Shown: positions 17,154 through 27,233 of the stretch, piece by piece
Numbering within the stretch: the first letter of the stretch is position 1
Layout: each line of letters starts with the position of its first letter
From: Pseudomonadota bacterium
GTDB lineage: Bacteria > Pseudomonadota > Alphaproteobacteria > Rhizobiales > MH13
Reading direction: 5' to 3'
DNA length: 64,000 nucleotides
NCBI GenBank assembly: GCA_039024915.1
Contig: JBCCPK010000002.1
Coordinates: forward strand, 310,001-374,000
Notes under the pieces: model-generated
The model's database searches: none
What the model saw: the letters and a program-made list of their open reading frames with translations, nothing else
What the model was told of the DNA's origin: nothing
Translations under genes and position numbers: made by a program

Positions 17154-18122
17154 GTGTCTCGACAGCCGAAAACTGAGATACTCGACGCTGAAGAGCAACT
17201 TCTCGTTCGGCTTGCGTACGCGTGCGAAGTCCAGGGTATGACCCAAGGCCAGGCGGCCGAAACATTTGGGATCACCCGGTTACGGGTCAACAAGGCGCTG
17301 GCTGAGGCACGAGAGCGGGGCCTGGTGCGGGTCTCGATCAATTCTCCACTGGGAGCCTGCGTTGAGCTCGAGGCCGCGTTACGCGAAGTGTTTAGCCTCG
17401 ACACAGTTACGGTTGCACCGGTCGCTGGCGAGGACTTCAAACTTCACACTATTCTCGGCTCGGCATTAGGGCAGTTTCTGACCCGCTTTCTCGCACAAAG
17501 CGATGTCCGACTGTTCGGCATGTCGTGGGGCAACACACTAAACATGGCCACGCGATTTATCGAGCCGCTCAACCGCCCAGAACTCGAGATAACGTCGGTG
17601 ATGGGCGGCTTGGCGAAGGGGTCGGACGTCAACAGCTACGAGATCACCACGCGGCTTGCCGATCTGTGCAACGCAGCGCACAGCTATTTCACCGCGCCGG
17701 TTTATACCTCGAGCCTCGAAAGCCGAAACATTTTGCGTGACCAGCAGGAGTTCAAGCGCTCCATCGAGAAGATACGGACGGCCGACGGTCTTGCGCTGGC
17801 CGCGGGCGATATGGCGAACTCGTTGCTTCTGGCCGATGGCCTGCCAGATGATATCACCATTCCCGAGCTTGTTGCTGCGGGCGCGGTTGGGGACATTATG
17901 GGATATTTTCTCAACAAGGACGGGGACCTGGTTGATCATGAGATAAACCACCGGATCCTTGGCATCAGTTTGGACGACCTCAGCGATCTGCCTAACGTCA
18001 TTGTCGCGGCCGGTGGTATAAGCAAGGTTCCCATCATTCGAGCCATACTCAACCGCGGCTGCGTGAACCACTTGGTCATCGACGAACGCGCCGCCCAATG
18101 CCTTATGGAGCTTGCGCGGTGA
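17154..18122 (+). CDS. SorC/DeoR-family sugar-binding transcriptional regulator
   Basis: The 322-residue protein starts with GTG at 17154. Residues 12-60 contain a helix-turn-helix (MTQGQAAETFGITRLRVNKALAEA), followed by a sugar-phosphate-binding domain of the SorC type (LFGMSWGNTLNMATRFI, VAAGAVGDIMGYFLNKDGDLVDHEINHR). Members sense phosphorylated sugars made by the kinase of their own operon, which here overlaps this gene by 4 bases. The inverted repeats at 13948-13979 are its likely target. Confidence 0.9.
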   Translation: MSRQPKTEILDAEEQLLVRLAYACEVQGMTQGQAAETFGITRLRVNKALAEARERGLVRVSINSPLGACVELEAALREVFSLDTVTVAPVAGEDFKLHTILGSALGQFLTRFLAQSDVRLFGMSWGNTLNMATRFIEPLNRPELEITSVMGGLAKGSDVNSYEITTRLADLCNAAHSYFTAPVYTSSLESRNILRDQQEFKRSIEKIRTADGLALAAGDMANSLLLADGLPDDITIPELVAAGAVGDIMGYFLNKDGDLVDHEINHRILGISLDDLSDLPNVIVAAGGISKVPIIRAILNRGCVNHLVIDERAAQCLMELAR

Positions 18123-19573
18123 TCGTTGCAGGCATTGACCTGGGTACATCGGGTATCAAGGTCGCCCTTGTTGATGAACAAGGCAGCTGTATCGCCAGCG
18201 CCAGCCGTCCATCGCCAGTGGATGTGCCTTTTCCGGGATGGAGCCAGCAGGACCCTGATCAGTGGTCACGGCTCACATTCGAGATTTTTGACGAGCTGAG
18301 TGCGGGCTTTCCAGATCTGATGGCACGCGTCGCAGCGATCTCCCTGTCGGGTCACATGCTGGGACAGGTGCTCCTTGATGAGACCAATACCCCAACCACA
18401 CCCTGCATCCTGTGGAACGATCAGCGATCGGTTGCCGAATGCGACGAGCTGCTGGAGAGAGTGCCGGACATTGGCTGGCGCACTAACGGTTATCCCGATC
18501 CCGGTCTGACAGCGCCAAAGCTCCTTTGGCTGCGGAAGCACAGGCCGGACGCGCTGGACAGCGCCGACACGCTGATGCTGCCCAAGGACTATGTACGGCT
18601 ACACCTGACCGGTGAGCGGGCGACGGACGTGTCCGACGCATCCGGAACGATGCTGCTCGATTGTGCGTCCAGCCAATGGGATGATGAACTGCTGCAGGCG
18701 GTCGGTTGGCGTCGAGACCGCCTACCCCCCCTCCTGAAGTCCTGCGATCCGGCAGGTCAGCTGCGCACCGAGCTCTGCCAGCGTTGGGGCACACCCCAGA
18801 CGGTGATCGTTGCGGCGGGAAGCGGCGACAATTATGCTGGCGCTCTTGGCGTGGGGGCGGCCGTGCCGGGAAGAGCAGCTTTGAGCATTGGAACGTCCGG
18901 CGTCCTGAGCGCCGTTGACTCGCAGTTTCACCCGGCTCCGGACAAGGCCATCCTGACAACGCCGCACGCCGCAGAGGGTACATATCTGTCGATGGGTGTT
19001 GTGATGGCCGCCACGCAAGCGCTTGATTGGCTCGCCCGGCTGACGGGCACACCAGCAGCGGATCTGGCAGCTCTCGCGGGAAATCTGTCGCCGGCAGACA
19101 TCGCCAACTGTCCCGTGTCGCGGCCATCAATAACAGGTGTCCGCACGCCGGATAATCGGCCGGATGCATCAGGCTTCATAGGCGGCCTGACCGGGGGCCA
19201 CGACAAGGCGGAGGTCGCCTACAGCGTCCTGGAGGGTGTCGCGATGCAGTTTTACGCGGCCTACCAGGCGCAGATCGACTCCGGCGTGCCCATAAATGCC
19301 ATCCAAGCGGTGGGAGGCGGCACCCGATCGCACTTCTGGACCTCCTTGATCGCCACGTTGCTTGGCAAGCACCTAGCCGTGCCGCGACAGGGCGACATTG
19401 CAGCATGTCTCGGCGCAGCTCGCATGGCATCAGCTGCCCTCGATCCGGCCAACATGAAAAACATCTTGGCTGCTCAGAGCACCGCGGCTGCAACTATCGA
19501 ACCAGTACCAGCGCTTCATGACGTACTTGTTAGCCGCTTTGAAAAACATCGCCGGCTGCCGTTTGCGGCGTGA
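18119..19573 (+). CDS. FGGY-family carbohydrate kinase (xylulokinase-like)
   Basis: The start is GTG at 18119, which overlaps the TGA of the regulator gene and has GGAG eight bases upstream. The 484-residue kinase has the N-terminal phosphate-binding GIDLGTSGIKVALVD at 5-19, substrate-region GHMLGQVLLD and WNDQR near 80-105, and the C-terminal adenosine-binding GGGTRSHFWTSLIATLLG near 405-422. The sequence is closest in style to xylulokinases, but FGGY substrates are hard to infer. It probably phosphorylates the imported polyol or ketose and so generates the SorC effector and the substrate of the phosphopolyol dehydrogenase-like enzyme. Confidence 0.88.
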   Translation: MIVAGIDLGTSGIKVALVDEQGSCIASASRPSPVDVPFPGWSQQDPDQWSRLTFEIFDELSAGFPDLMARVAAISLSGHMLGQVLLDETNTPTTPCILWNDQRSVAECDELLERVPDIGWRTNGYPDPGLTAPKLLWLRKHRPDALDSADTLMLPKDYVRLHLTGERATDVSDASGTMLLDCASSQWDDELLQAVGWRRDRLPPLLKSCDPAGQLRTELCQRWGTPQTVIVAAGSGDNYAGALGVGAAVPGRAALSIGTSGVLSAVDSQFHPAPDKAILTTPHAAEGTYLSMGVVMAATQALDWLARLTGTPAADLAALAGNLSPADIANCPVSRPSITGVRTPDNRPDASGFIGGLTGGHDKAEVAYSVLEGVAMQFYAAYQAQIDSGVPINAIQAVGGGTRSHFWTSLIATLLGKHLAVPRQGDIAACLGAARMASAALDPANMKNILAAQSTAAATIEPVPALHDVLVSRFEKHRRLPFAA

Positions 19574-19808
19574 GGAACAGCTTGAGCGCGGATAAAGCCG
19601 CGTCATGCCCGAGTACCACTGGAGCACAGCTGCACATGTCAATAGTTGCATGTGACGCCAACCGGTTATCGGTCGTACCGCGCAGAAATGGTCGCCTCGG
19701 GGGACTGAGACACTCAGCTTGCGAACCATCGCTCGGCATCAACACATCAAGATGTTTGCCCAAGTTCGGGGGAACGCCGCCGTCCAACAACTTCGCAGAC
19801 CCAACGCT

Positions 19809-21374
19809 TCACTGCAGCACGCGCTCAAGGGCCTTTTGAAAGGCGGCATTTTTGTCCGCATCCCTGAGTTCGAACAGCTTTTGGAACTGTTTAACCGTGA
19901 AGCCAGCATAAGCTGTGCTGACGTCCTGCAGCGTTCGGCGAGCTTTGGCCTCATGGCCGTAATGCGCATATATTGAAGCGGCGACGGCGCGGGCGAAGAC
20001 GTGTGGGTTGATCGCGCTAAGTGATTGGTCAGCATATAGGATCGCCCGCCGTTCGTCATCGGACACGAAGCCTGCGAGAGCACGCGCACTTAGGAAGGAA
20101 GCCATATTTGGATCGAGTGGGCTCAGGGTCGCAGCTGACGCCGCAAATTCATCGGCCGCCTGGCCATCGCAAGCGATGCCTTTCAGCTTCCCTAGATTGT
20201 AGTGGCCAAAAGCGTAATTGGGGTTAAGCGCGACGGAACGGTCAGTCAGCGCGAGGGACTCACCGAAATCGCCAGCTGCCCATTTCGCACGACCGAATAT
20301 TAGATTGCAAAACGGGTCATACGGATCGAGATCCATGGCCTTGCTCGCCAGATCGAAGCAACGCTGCCGAAGCCCTTGCTCGTTTTCGTTGCTGTACAGA
20401 TCGCTATCTTGTTGGATGAATGAGAGGCTCGCATGGGCACGCGCGAAGCTGGGGTCAAGCGCGATAGCCTGTTCAAAGTGATGGCACGCACGCGCATGCT
20501 CTTTAGCGGTAAATCGCCCAAGAAGCCGCACCCCGAGGTGATAGTGACCCCAAGCATTCAGGTTTTCAGTCGGCACCCATTGTAAGCGCTCCGCTTCGTT
20601 GATCGGAATGCGCACATCAACCGCCATACAAACGTCATGCACCATGGATTGGCGCAGCTCGAATATATCGCGGAGAGCCCCTTTGTAACGCTCGCTCCAT
20701 AGAACCCGGTGGGAACGCGCGTCCGACAGTTCGGCGGAAATGATCAATTGCGAACCGATCAATTCTACCGATCCTGAGGCGACGTGGTTTGCACCAAGCC
20801 GCTCATGGATTGCATCAAAGTCTGGCGTCTCGGAGCCAAATTGAAAAGTTGATGCTCGCGCGATCACGCGCACGCCACCGATGCGGGAAAGCGCTGCGAT
20901 CAGCTCAGTTGGAATCGCATCGGCAATAGCCTTTTGTTCGTCTTCGCTACGGACCAGTGCGAAAGGCAACACAGCGACCACCGGAGCCACTCCAAACTCA
21001 TCGTCTGATGCCTCCAATGGTACTGCTTGCGGTGCGGCTGGGACGGCCAAAGGTCCTTTCTCACGCGAGACCGCTGCGACGAACCGAAAGCCTTTGCCGC
21101 GAAGGGTTTTGACGAAGCGTTGATTATCACCATCGTCACCGAGGGCGCGCCGAATCTGTTTGATTGCCGCCGAGATTGATCCATCCGAGAGGAAGAGTCC
21201 CGGCCAGATCTTCTCAAAAATCTCGTCTTTGCCGATTACCCGATCGTTATTCTCAACCAGCAGCTTTAGCAGGTCATAGGCCTTTGGCTCCAGCAGAACT
21301 GGCGCACCGTGCGTGCTCAGTTCAACCCGATCGGTATCCAAGCTGAATTCGTCAAATCGGTAGAGCATGCGCAC
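19809..21374 (-). CDS. CadC-like winged-helix regulator with TPR domain
   Basis: The 521-residue protein has three parts. Residues 1-100 are an OmpR/CadC-type winged helix (LLVENNDRVIGKDEIFEKIWPG, RRALGDDGDNQRFVKTLRGKGFRF). Residues about 135-270 form a TolB/adenylate-cyclase-associated region (VAVLPFALVRSEDEQKAIADAI, GSVELIGSQLIISAEL). The remainder is a run of tetratricopeptide-like helices. There is no membrane segment, so unlike CadC it is cytoplasmic. Its targets are unknown. It stands alone, reading toward the kinase gene. Confidence 0.85.
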   Translation of the reverse strand: MRMLYRFDEFSLDTDRVELSTHGAPVLLEPKAYDLLKLLVENNDRVIGKDEIFEKIWPGLFLSDGSISAAIKQIRRALGDDGDNQRFVKTLRGKGFRFVAAVSREKGPLAVPAAPQAVPLEASDDEFGVAPVVAVLPFALVRSEDEQKAIADAIPTELIAALSRIGGVRVIARASTFQFGSETPDFDAIHERLGANHVASGSVELIGSQLIISAELSDARSHRVLWSERYKGALRDIFELRQSMVHDVCMAVDVRIPINEAERLQWVPTENLNAWGHYHLGVRLLGRFTAKEHARACHHFEQAIALDPSFARAHASLSFIQQDSDLYSNENEQGLRQRCFDLASKAMDLDPYDPFCNLIFGRAKWAAGDFGESLALTDRSVALNPNYAFGHYNLGKLKGIACDGQAADEFAASAATLSPLDPNMASFLSARALAGFVSDDERRAILYADQSLSAINPHVFARAVAASIYAHYGHEAKARRTLQDVSTAYAGFTVKQFQKLFELRDADKNAAFQKALERVLQ

Positions 21375-21571
21375 TGCTTACCAGCCCAACGCGCAGGCGA
21401 GAAGCCAGACCCATCCGATACTCGTCCGTTCCCTTAGCCCAAGCGAACGCGCTGATTCATCCAGAAACCTTCATCTACGCATCAAGCATGAACCTCGGCG
21501 ATCTGAGACACGTTCCCTCACCGCGCTGGTCACCAGTGCGAACAATCCACAATCACGAGAAAGGACACATC

Positions 21572-21739
21572 ATGAATTTTCTTCGCGCTCTCTTGAAACG
21601 CTGGGAGCCTTCTCCGGAGGAACGCCTTGAGATGATGACGGAGCACCTGTGCGACCGATTGCGTGCAGACGTCGGCCTGCCCCCACGCCAAAAGGAGTAC
21701 ACTTTGGACAATCATACTCCCAACTGCATCAACCGGTAA
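21572..21739 (+). CDS. Small hypothetical protein (55 aa)
   Basis: The ATG at 21572 follows GAGAAAGGACACATC, a good ribosome site, and opens a 55-residue frame beginning MNFLRALLKRWEPSPEERLEMM. The charged, amphipathic N-terminus recalls short DUF1127-like proteins, but I do not recognise the family. It is divergent from the CadC/TPR regulator and could be its target. Confidence 0.5.
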   Translation: MNFLRALLKRWEPSPEERLEMMTEHLCDRLRADVGLPPRQKEYTLDNHTPNCINR

Positions 21740-22263
21740 TCACCGGACTTGCGACTTATGGAAAGCGGCTTGGCGCTGGCGTTATCGAGCGACAGTGTCC
21801 ACCGCTTTTCTCGCCTCTGGGCCGACCACGCGTCAGGCCCATTACCGTTTCATCATCCTCACCATTAGCAGGGGGCGGCGGCCTCAGATTCGCTGGTCAG
21901 ACCGTTTGCGGCGCAATCTGGCCGAGGCCATTTAGGCTCGGTCACCCGTAAGCATCTGCCTGCTCTTGTGTCTCGGCATCCCGCATTGCGTAGCTCTCAA
22001 CATGTATGGTGCCCGTGCGATTGCGTGGGGCTCCAGTGGCGCGCGAGACCTCGTCAGCAGCCAGCAGACACCCAACAACCTTCAAGCAATCCTCAGGCAA
22101 CCATCAAGCGCGCCAGCCGCGGCGCCCCTAAGCGTTCGATCAGCGCCGGGATGGTCCCGGCCGAAATTGATCGCTGGCCCCAGTCGCCACCGCCCAACCA
22201 ATTGCGGCGCCCTTTCAAGACGGTGCGAAGCGATCGCAGCACACACTTGGAAAGGAATTGATT
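21740..22263. other. Intergenic region with no recognisable gene
   Basis: There are 524 bases between the small protein and the RTX gene. I see no convincing coding frame, RNA gene or strong terminator. It presumably holds the promoter of the RTX gene, and an AAGGAAT ribosome site stands at its right end. Confidence 0.6.
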
Positions 22264-24924
22264 ATGTCCACCACACCGGAAGTCTGGAAGGAAAAAGTCT
22301 TCTCAATGGGCACCACTGGCGCCCAAGAGGTTGAGGTCGTTGCGCTAACCGATGGCTATTCGGCCGTTCTTTACTCTGCCAACGGAAGCGATGGCCAAGA
22401 CCTTCGCATGATGATCGTCAACGAGATGGGTCAAACTGCCTATCCGGTTGTCCTTGTGGACCTCCCCGGAAAGAACATCTCGAACATCGACGCCGTTTCT
22501 GACGGCAAGGGCGGCATGATCGTCGCGTACGAAGTACAGGATGTGTTCTCCAAATCGATCATTGCGCAACGTGTCGACTACGTGCTCGGCGCTGAAGATG
22601 TCTTTCCGGTCGTCGGTGCTCCGGTGACGATTGCGACGCAGTCGGGCTCTTCGAACCCCTCAAGTCCGACGCTGACTTATCACCAGCCCAGCGACAGCTA
22701 TCTGGTTGGCTACCAGGCCCTCGAGGCGTTCAACGTTGTATCTTACACAACGATGGTCGGTTCTGACGATACCACCAGTTCGCCTAAGGTCGTAAGCTTC
22801 GTTCCACATAATGCCGGCACTGACTATTCCGATGACACGCAAATGGCGTCCGCGACCTTGTCGAATGGCAATGTCGTCATGGTCACCAATGTCGAAGAGC
22901 ATGGCCAACTGGCTGAGGACGGCCTTCTGTTCAGGATCATGGGGCCCGATGGGGACGCGGTTGTCACATCGCAATCAGTTTATTTCACCACGCAAACCCC
23001 AGATTTCGATGATCAGCCGGCCGTCGCCGGCCTGAAAGATGGTGGCTTTGTCGTCGCCTGGCGCGAAGAGGCAGGATCGGACACGGACATCGTCATCGCT
23101 GGCTACGACAGTCTGGGCAACCCCACCCTGTCGCCCCAGGTGCTGACGCTTGGACTTTCAAGCGATGAGGCCGAAACTCCAGATATCGTGGCGCTTGATG
23201 ACGGTGGGTTCGTCGTCACTTGGGTCGAAAACGTCGTCAATGCGCGCTCGGTGATCGCGCAGCGCTTCGATGAAGACGGGAACAAGGTCGGCAATCGCTT
23301 CGCCTACGATATCGATGCAAGCGGCGACACCGATCCCTCCATTGACGTCCTGTCGGACGGCCGGATTATCATTTCGCACGTTCTGTCGAATGGTGAGGGA
23401 ACGATGCCCATGACGCAGATCTTCGATCCGCGCGGGGACGTGATCGATGGCAGCAACGGCGTTGATGATATCCTGACAGCTGGCGCCGGCGAGACAACCG
23501 TCCGAGGCGATGGCTTCTTCGGTGATCTAGGCAATGGCGGAAACGACACGCTATACGCCTATGGCGAGGGCGACCAACTCTTCGGTCAGAACGGCGATGA
23601 TCTGCTCGTCGCTGGCGAAGGCAAGGATACCCTCAACGGCGGCGACGGAAACGATACGGCATCGTTCCACTTGTTCGTTTCAGGTCCAGTCGCAGCGTCT
23701 CTGGTGTTTGATGACACGCTCATCGACAACGAATTTCACGACGTACTCGTTGACATTGAGAACCTTGTTGGGACGTACCACGGTGACCGGCTTGTTGGTG
23801 ATGAAGAGGCGAATGTTCTTGACGGTTGGGATGGTGATGACCTGATCGAAGGCAAGGCGGGCAATGACCATGTTATCGGCGGTCGCGGCGACGACCAGCT
23901 TTTCGGCGGGTCTGGCGCTGACACCATTGAGGGCGGCTCCGGTATGGACACCCTTGAAGGTGGTTCGGGCGATGATCAGCTCAGCGGTGGCGAAGGTGAC
24001 GACACCCTGTCTGGCGATGGTGGGCTCGACACCTTGTGGGGCGGGACCGGCGAAGACACCTTGAGCGGTGGCGGAGGTCGCGACACCCTTGATGGCGGTG
24101 CCGATAACGATGATCTGTATGGCAATGCCGGCAACGACACGCTCAACGGTGGCGAGGGGGATGACAAGCTCTACGGCGGCGCAGACTTCGATACGCTGAA
24201 CGGCCAGTTGGGCAATGATTTCCTCGATGGCGGAGCGTCCAATGACACCCTCACAGGCGGTGCAGGCGACGATGCCCTGGTCGGTGGCGATGGTAATGAT
24301 AACCTGGACGGAGGCGGCGGGGTCGATGTCCTGTCCGGCAACGCCGGCAACGACGTCATGGCCGGGGGTGCCGATAACGACACCTTGAACGGTGGCGGCG
24401 GCAATGATCGGCTGTTCGGGGGCGCTGGCGACGACATCTCACGCGGTCATGCGGGGAACGACTTCATATCGTCAGGCTCCGGCAATGATACCCTCGAAGG
24501 CGGCAATGACAATGACAGCCTCTTCGGCGGCAGTGGACATGACACGCTGCTGGGCGGAGCGGGAGATGATTTCCTCCAGGCCGGCGGGAACGATGACGTC
24601 CTGTTTGGCGGCTCCGGCAACGACACCTTGGAGGGGCGTGAGGGCGCTGACCTTCTCAATGGTGGCGCTGGTTCGGACGACCTTACGGGCGGCGCGTATG
24701 CCGATACCTTCGTTTTTGCACCGGGCTTCGGCAACGATAGGGTCACCGACTTTGAGGACAACCTCGATCAGCTCGACCTGACCGGCTTCGGCTTCAACAG
24801 CGTCGAGGAGGCCCTGTCGTTTGCAAGCACCGTCGCAGGGGATGTGGTCTTCACCTTCGGTGCCGACACCTTCACCATTGAGAACGCGACGCAATCACAC
24901 CTGTCCGATGATATCTTGATCTAA
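22264..24924 (+). CDS. RTX-type calcium-binding repeat protein, probably type I secreted
   Basis: The 886-residue protein starts at the ATG at 22264, preceded by AAGGAATT. A TTG two codons earlier is less likely. Residues about 1-400 contain repeated beta-rich units (DGGFVVAWREE, DGGFVVTWVEN) that suggest a beta-propeller. Residues about 400-830 are a long run of glycine/aspartate nonapeptides of the GGxGxDxLx kind that form calcium-loaded beta rolls. The C-terminus (ADTFVFAPGFGNDRVTDF and the final 60 residues) has the usual uncleaved type I secretion signal character. There is no N-terminal signal peptide. No ABC/MFP secretion genes are adjacent, so export must rely on genes elsewhere. The biological role (surface layer, adhesin or enzyme) is unknown. 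Confidence 0.9.
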   Translation: MSTTPEVWKEKVFSMGTTGAQEVEVVALTDGYSAVLYSANGSDGQDLRMMIVNEMGQTAYPVVLVDLPGKNISNIDAVSDGKGGMIVAYEVQDVFSKSIIAQRVDYVLGAEDVFPVVGAPVTIATQSGSSNPSSPTLTYHQPSDSYLVGYQALEAFNVVSYTTMVGSDDTTSSPKVVSFVPHNAGTDYSDDTQMASATLSNGNVVMVTNVEEHGQLAEDGLLFRIMGPDGDAVVTSQSVYFTTQTPDFDDQPAVAGLKDGGFVVAWREEAGSDTDIVIAGYDSLGNPTLSPQVLTLGLSSDEAETPDIVALDDGGFVVTWVENVVNARSVIAQRFDEDGNKVGNRFAYDIDASGDTDPSIDVLSDGRIIISHVLSNGEGTMPMTQIFDPRGDVIDGSNGVDDILTAGAGETTVRGDGFFGDLGNGGNDTLYAYGEGDQLFGQNGDDLLVAGEGKDTLNGGDGNDTASFHLFVSGPVAASLVFDDTLIDNEFHDVLVDIENLVGTYHGDRLVGDEEANVLDGWDGDDLIEGKAGNDHVIGGRGDDQLFGGSGADTIEGGSGMDTLEGGSGDDQLSGGEGDDTLSGDGGLDTLWGGTGEDTLSGGGGRDTLDGGADNDDLYGNAGNDTLNGGEGDDKLYGGADFDTLNGQLGNDFLDGGASNDTLTGGAGDDALVGGDGNDNLDGGGGVDVLSGNAGNDVMAGGADNDTLNGGGGNDRLFGGAGDDISRGHAGNDFISSGSGNDTLEGGNDNDSLFGGSGHDTLLGGAGDDFLQAGGNDDVLFGGSGNDTLEGREGADLLNGGAGSDDLTGGAYADTFVFAPGFGNDRVTDFEDNLDQLDLTGFGFNSVEEALSFASTVAGDVVFTFGADTFTIENATQSHLSDDILI

Positions 24925-25215
24925 AGATCATCTTGGAAACCAGCCTCAACGTAGCGGGCGGCCACGATATGGCCGTCCGATTGCAGGGAGTTACCCTCAG
25001 TCCGGACGCGGCCCCAAAACAAGCGCACCGAATACGGCGAGAGACGAACCAAGCAGAAAATTTGACCAGTCGACCGGGTCCTAGGCCAGAGCGTCCACAG
25101 TGCATTATAAGGGGCATTCCGCTTTTGCGCACAACTTCGCTCGGCCCATTGTACACGGCGACCTATGGCCTAAGCTAGCAAGTCAATTAGGCCAGCTGCC
25201 CATGGAGACTGTTTG

Positions 25216-26919
25216 GTGAAAAGCATACTCAGCGCACTATTCACAGGGTTACTTGGCCTGTTGGTGCTTGCAGTGTTTCCATTGGTTGAACCAGCCGCAC
25301 AAAATAATAATGATGAGGCCGCTGCTAATGCCGCTGCCATTGTCGAACGTGCGCGAAACACAATCGCTATTCTCGAACCGTTGCTTGAGGTTGAAGCGGA
25401 CCTTGAAGACCAAATCGCCACAGCGAACGATCTGCTTCCAGGCGATGATGAGGAGGCTGCCGCAGCCGAGCTTGAGCGCCTTCGCAATGAGCTGGCCGAA
25501 GTTAAAGAAGAGATATCTGTCGTCATTGCCGGGGTATCAGAGCGCAGCTATCAGTCACTCGGTCAGACGGCGTTCAACCTTAACACTGAGGTCCAGAACC
25601 TCGTTGAACCGTTTGTGCTCCTGTTGAACGAAGCCACCAGCGATGCGCGCGAGCTTGAACGCGCACGGCGCGGACTTGATATCGCAGCTCGGCGTCTGGA
25701 CGACTCCACGCTGGCTATTGCCAACATTGAAGCAACCCTCGCACAGGTAACCGAACCGGAGATTGCAACGCGCCTCGAAACCGATCTGAACCGGTGGCAG
25801 GAGCGTCAAACCATTCATCAGACGCGCGTAGAAGCACTGACACAACGCATCGCCGATCTTCAATCGAACCGCCGCACGGTGGGCGGCGATGTTAGCTCTG
25901 CCTTTCAGGTGTTCTTCCAGGATCGGGCCATGAGCCTTGCGCTGGGGATCGCCGTATTCATCGGTGTTATGGCGGCTTGTCGGCTGATCTTGTATATCGC
26001 ACAGCGCCTGTTTGACCGTTCCAATCGACCACGTTCTTTCGCAGTCCGGCTGATCGGTGTGATTTTCGCCATCTTTTCAGTACTGGCGAGCTTCGGCGCG
26101 ATGCTTGTGGTCTTCAACATGCGCAATGACTGGCTTCTTCTGGGTCTTGCACTTCTTTTGATCCTTGCGGCGCTCTGGATCGCTTTGCGGATGCTACCGA
26201 ACTTGATTGAACAGCTATCGGTGCTCCTCAACCTCGGCGCCGTTCAGGAAAACGAGCGCGTTTTGTTTAACGGCGTGCCATTCAAGGTCGATAAGCTCAG
26301 CTTCTTCACAAGTCTTGTAAACCCTGCATTGGATGGAGGCCAGTTCTCTTTGCCAGTTCGAGAGTTGATTGGGATGCATTCGCGACCCGCAGCTGAAGAT
26401 GAAGCTTGGTTTCCCTCAGAAAAAGGTGATTGGGTGCGTCTTTCTGATGGCAATGCCGGACAGGTGATCGCGCAAACGCCAGAGATGGTCGTTGTGGAGC
26501 TTCTTGGCGGCGCTCGGATTACCTATCAGACCGCAGATTACTTAGCGGCCACCCCGGAGAATCTCTCCCACGGTTATCGCGCGGAGGTCGTCTTCGGAAT
26601 CGGCTACGCCCATCAAGCCCAATCGACCACTGACATCATCGACGTGATGCGTCGGGGCGTCCACGACTATTTTAGCGCGATCCTCGAACCCTCAGAGATC
26701 CAGGCGGTCGATGTCGAGTTCTTTCGCGCTGGCGCCTCGTCTCTCGACTACGAGGTAGAGATTGATGTTGCGGGCAGCTCGGCACACCGCTTTGATGAGA
26801 TTGAACGGGCGCTCGCCAGGTGCTTGGTCGACTTGGCCAACACCCATGGCTGGGAAATACCGTTTCAGCAGATCGTGGTGCACGGTCCACAAGACGGCAG
26901 GACACCTACCCTCGCTTAG
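25216..26919 (+). CDS. MscS-like mechanosensitive channel protein with long periplasmic coiled coil
   Basis: The start is GTG at 25216, eight bases after GGAG. A TTG one codon earlier is also possible. The 567-residue protein has a signal peptide or anchor at 1-25, then an Ala/Glu/Leu-rich helical region to about residue 215 likely to form coiled coils. Three membrane segments follow near 235-260, 278-300 and 302-325. A cytoplasmic MscS-type beta and C-terminal domain comes last (GDWVRLSDGNAGQVI, YRAEVVFGIGYAH, NTHGWEIPFQQIVVHGP). It resembles the larger MscK/YbdG-like channels that open on osmotic down-shift. Confidence 0.8.
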   Translation: MKSILSALFTGLLGLLVLAVFPLVEPAAQNNNDEAAANAAAIVERARNTIAILEPLLEVEADLEDQIATANDLLPGDDEEAAAAELERLRNELAEVKEEISVVIAGVSERSYQSLGQTAFNLNTEVQNLVEPFVLLLNEATSDARELERARRGLDIAARRLDDSTLAIANIEATLAQVTEPEIATRLETDLNRWQERQTIHQTRVEALTQRIADLQSNRRTVGGDVSSAFQVFFQDRAMSLALGIAVFIGVMAACRLILYIAQRLFDRSNRPRSFAVRLIGVIFAIFSVLASFGAMLVVFNMRNDWLLLGLALLLILAALWIALRMLPNLIEQLSVLLNLGAVQENERVLFNGVPFKVDKLSFFTSLVNPALDGGQFSLPVRELIGMHSRPAAEDEAWFPSEKGDWVRLSDGNAGQVIAQTPEMVVVELLGGARITYQTADYLAATPENLSHGYRAEVVFGIGYAHQAQSTTDIIDVMRRGVHDYFSAILEPSEIQAVDVEFFRAGASSLDYEVEIDVAGSSAHRFDEIERALARCLVDLANTHGWEIPFQQIVVHGPQDGRTPTLA

Positions 26920-27233
26920 TGTGCCGCTGTTTTCAGGGGCAATCGTCAGATGCCTGACATCTTTGTTGCAACCAAAGACGGCGCTTACCGGGCGCTTAAA
27001 TGCTGACATAGACCAAGCTACGTCGGCGACTAGCGTGATCACATAGTAGTCCCACCCATCGGATGTCAGGATCAGCTTTCTGCCCGATGACACATGACCA
27101 ATATGACGAATTCGACTCCAGCAGAAACAGGGCAGCACATTGACCTGATACAATCGTGATCCTTGGTGAAGCCTGACGTGGGCCGGGACCTGCTACGCTT
27201 TGTTTTAGGTCAACGAGAACCAGGTACGCTCCC
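26920..27233. other. Intergenic region with no recognisable gene
   Basis: There are 314 bases between the MscS-like gene and the DUF3179 gene. No coding frame with a credible ribosome site and no clear terminator hairpin is visible. Confidence 0.5.

Noticed and set aside
23460-24700. Periodic repeats in the RTX gene considered as a CRISPR or tandem-repeat array
   Set aside because: They are in-frame glycine/aspartate coding repeats of varying DNA sequence, not identical repeats with unique spacers. No CRISPR array is seen anywhere in the window.
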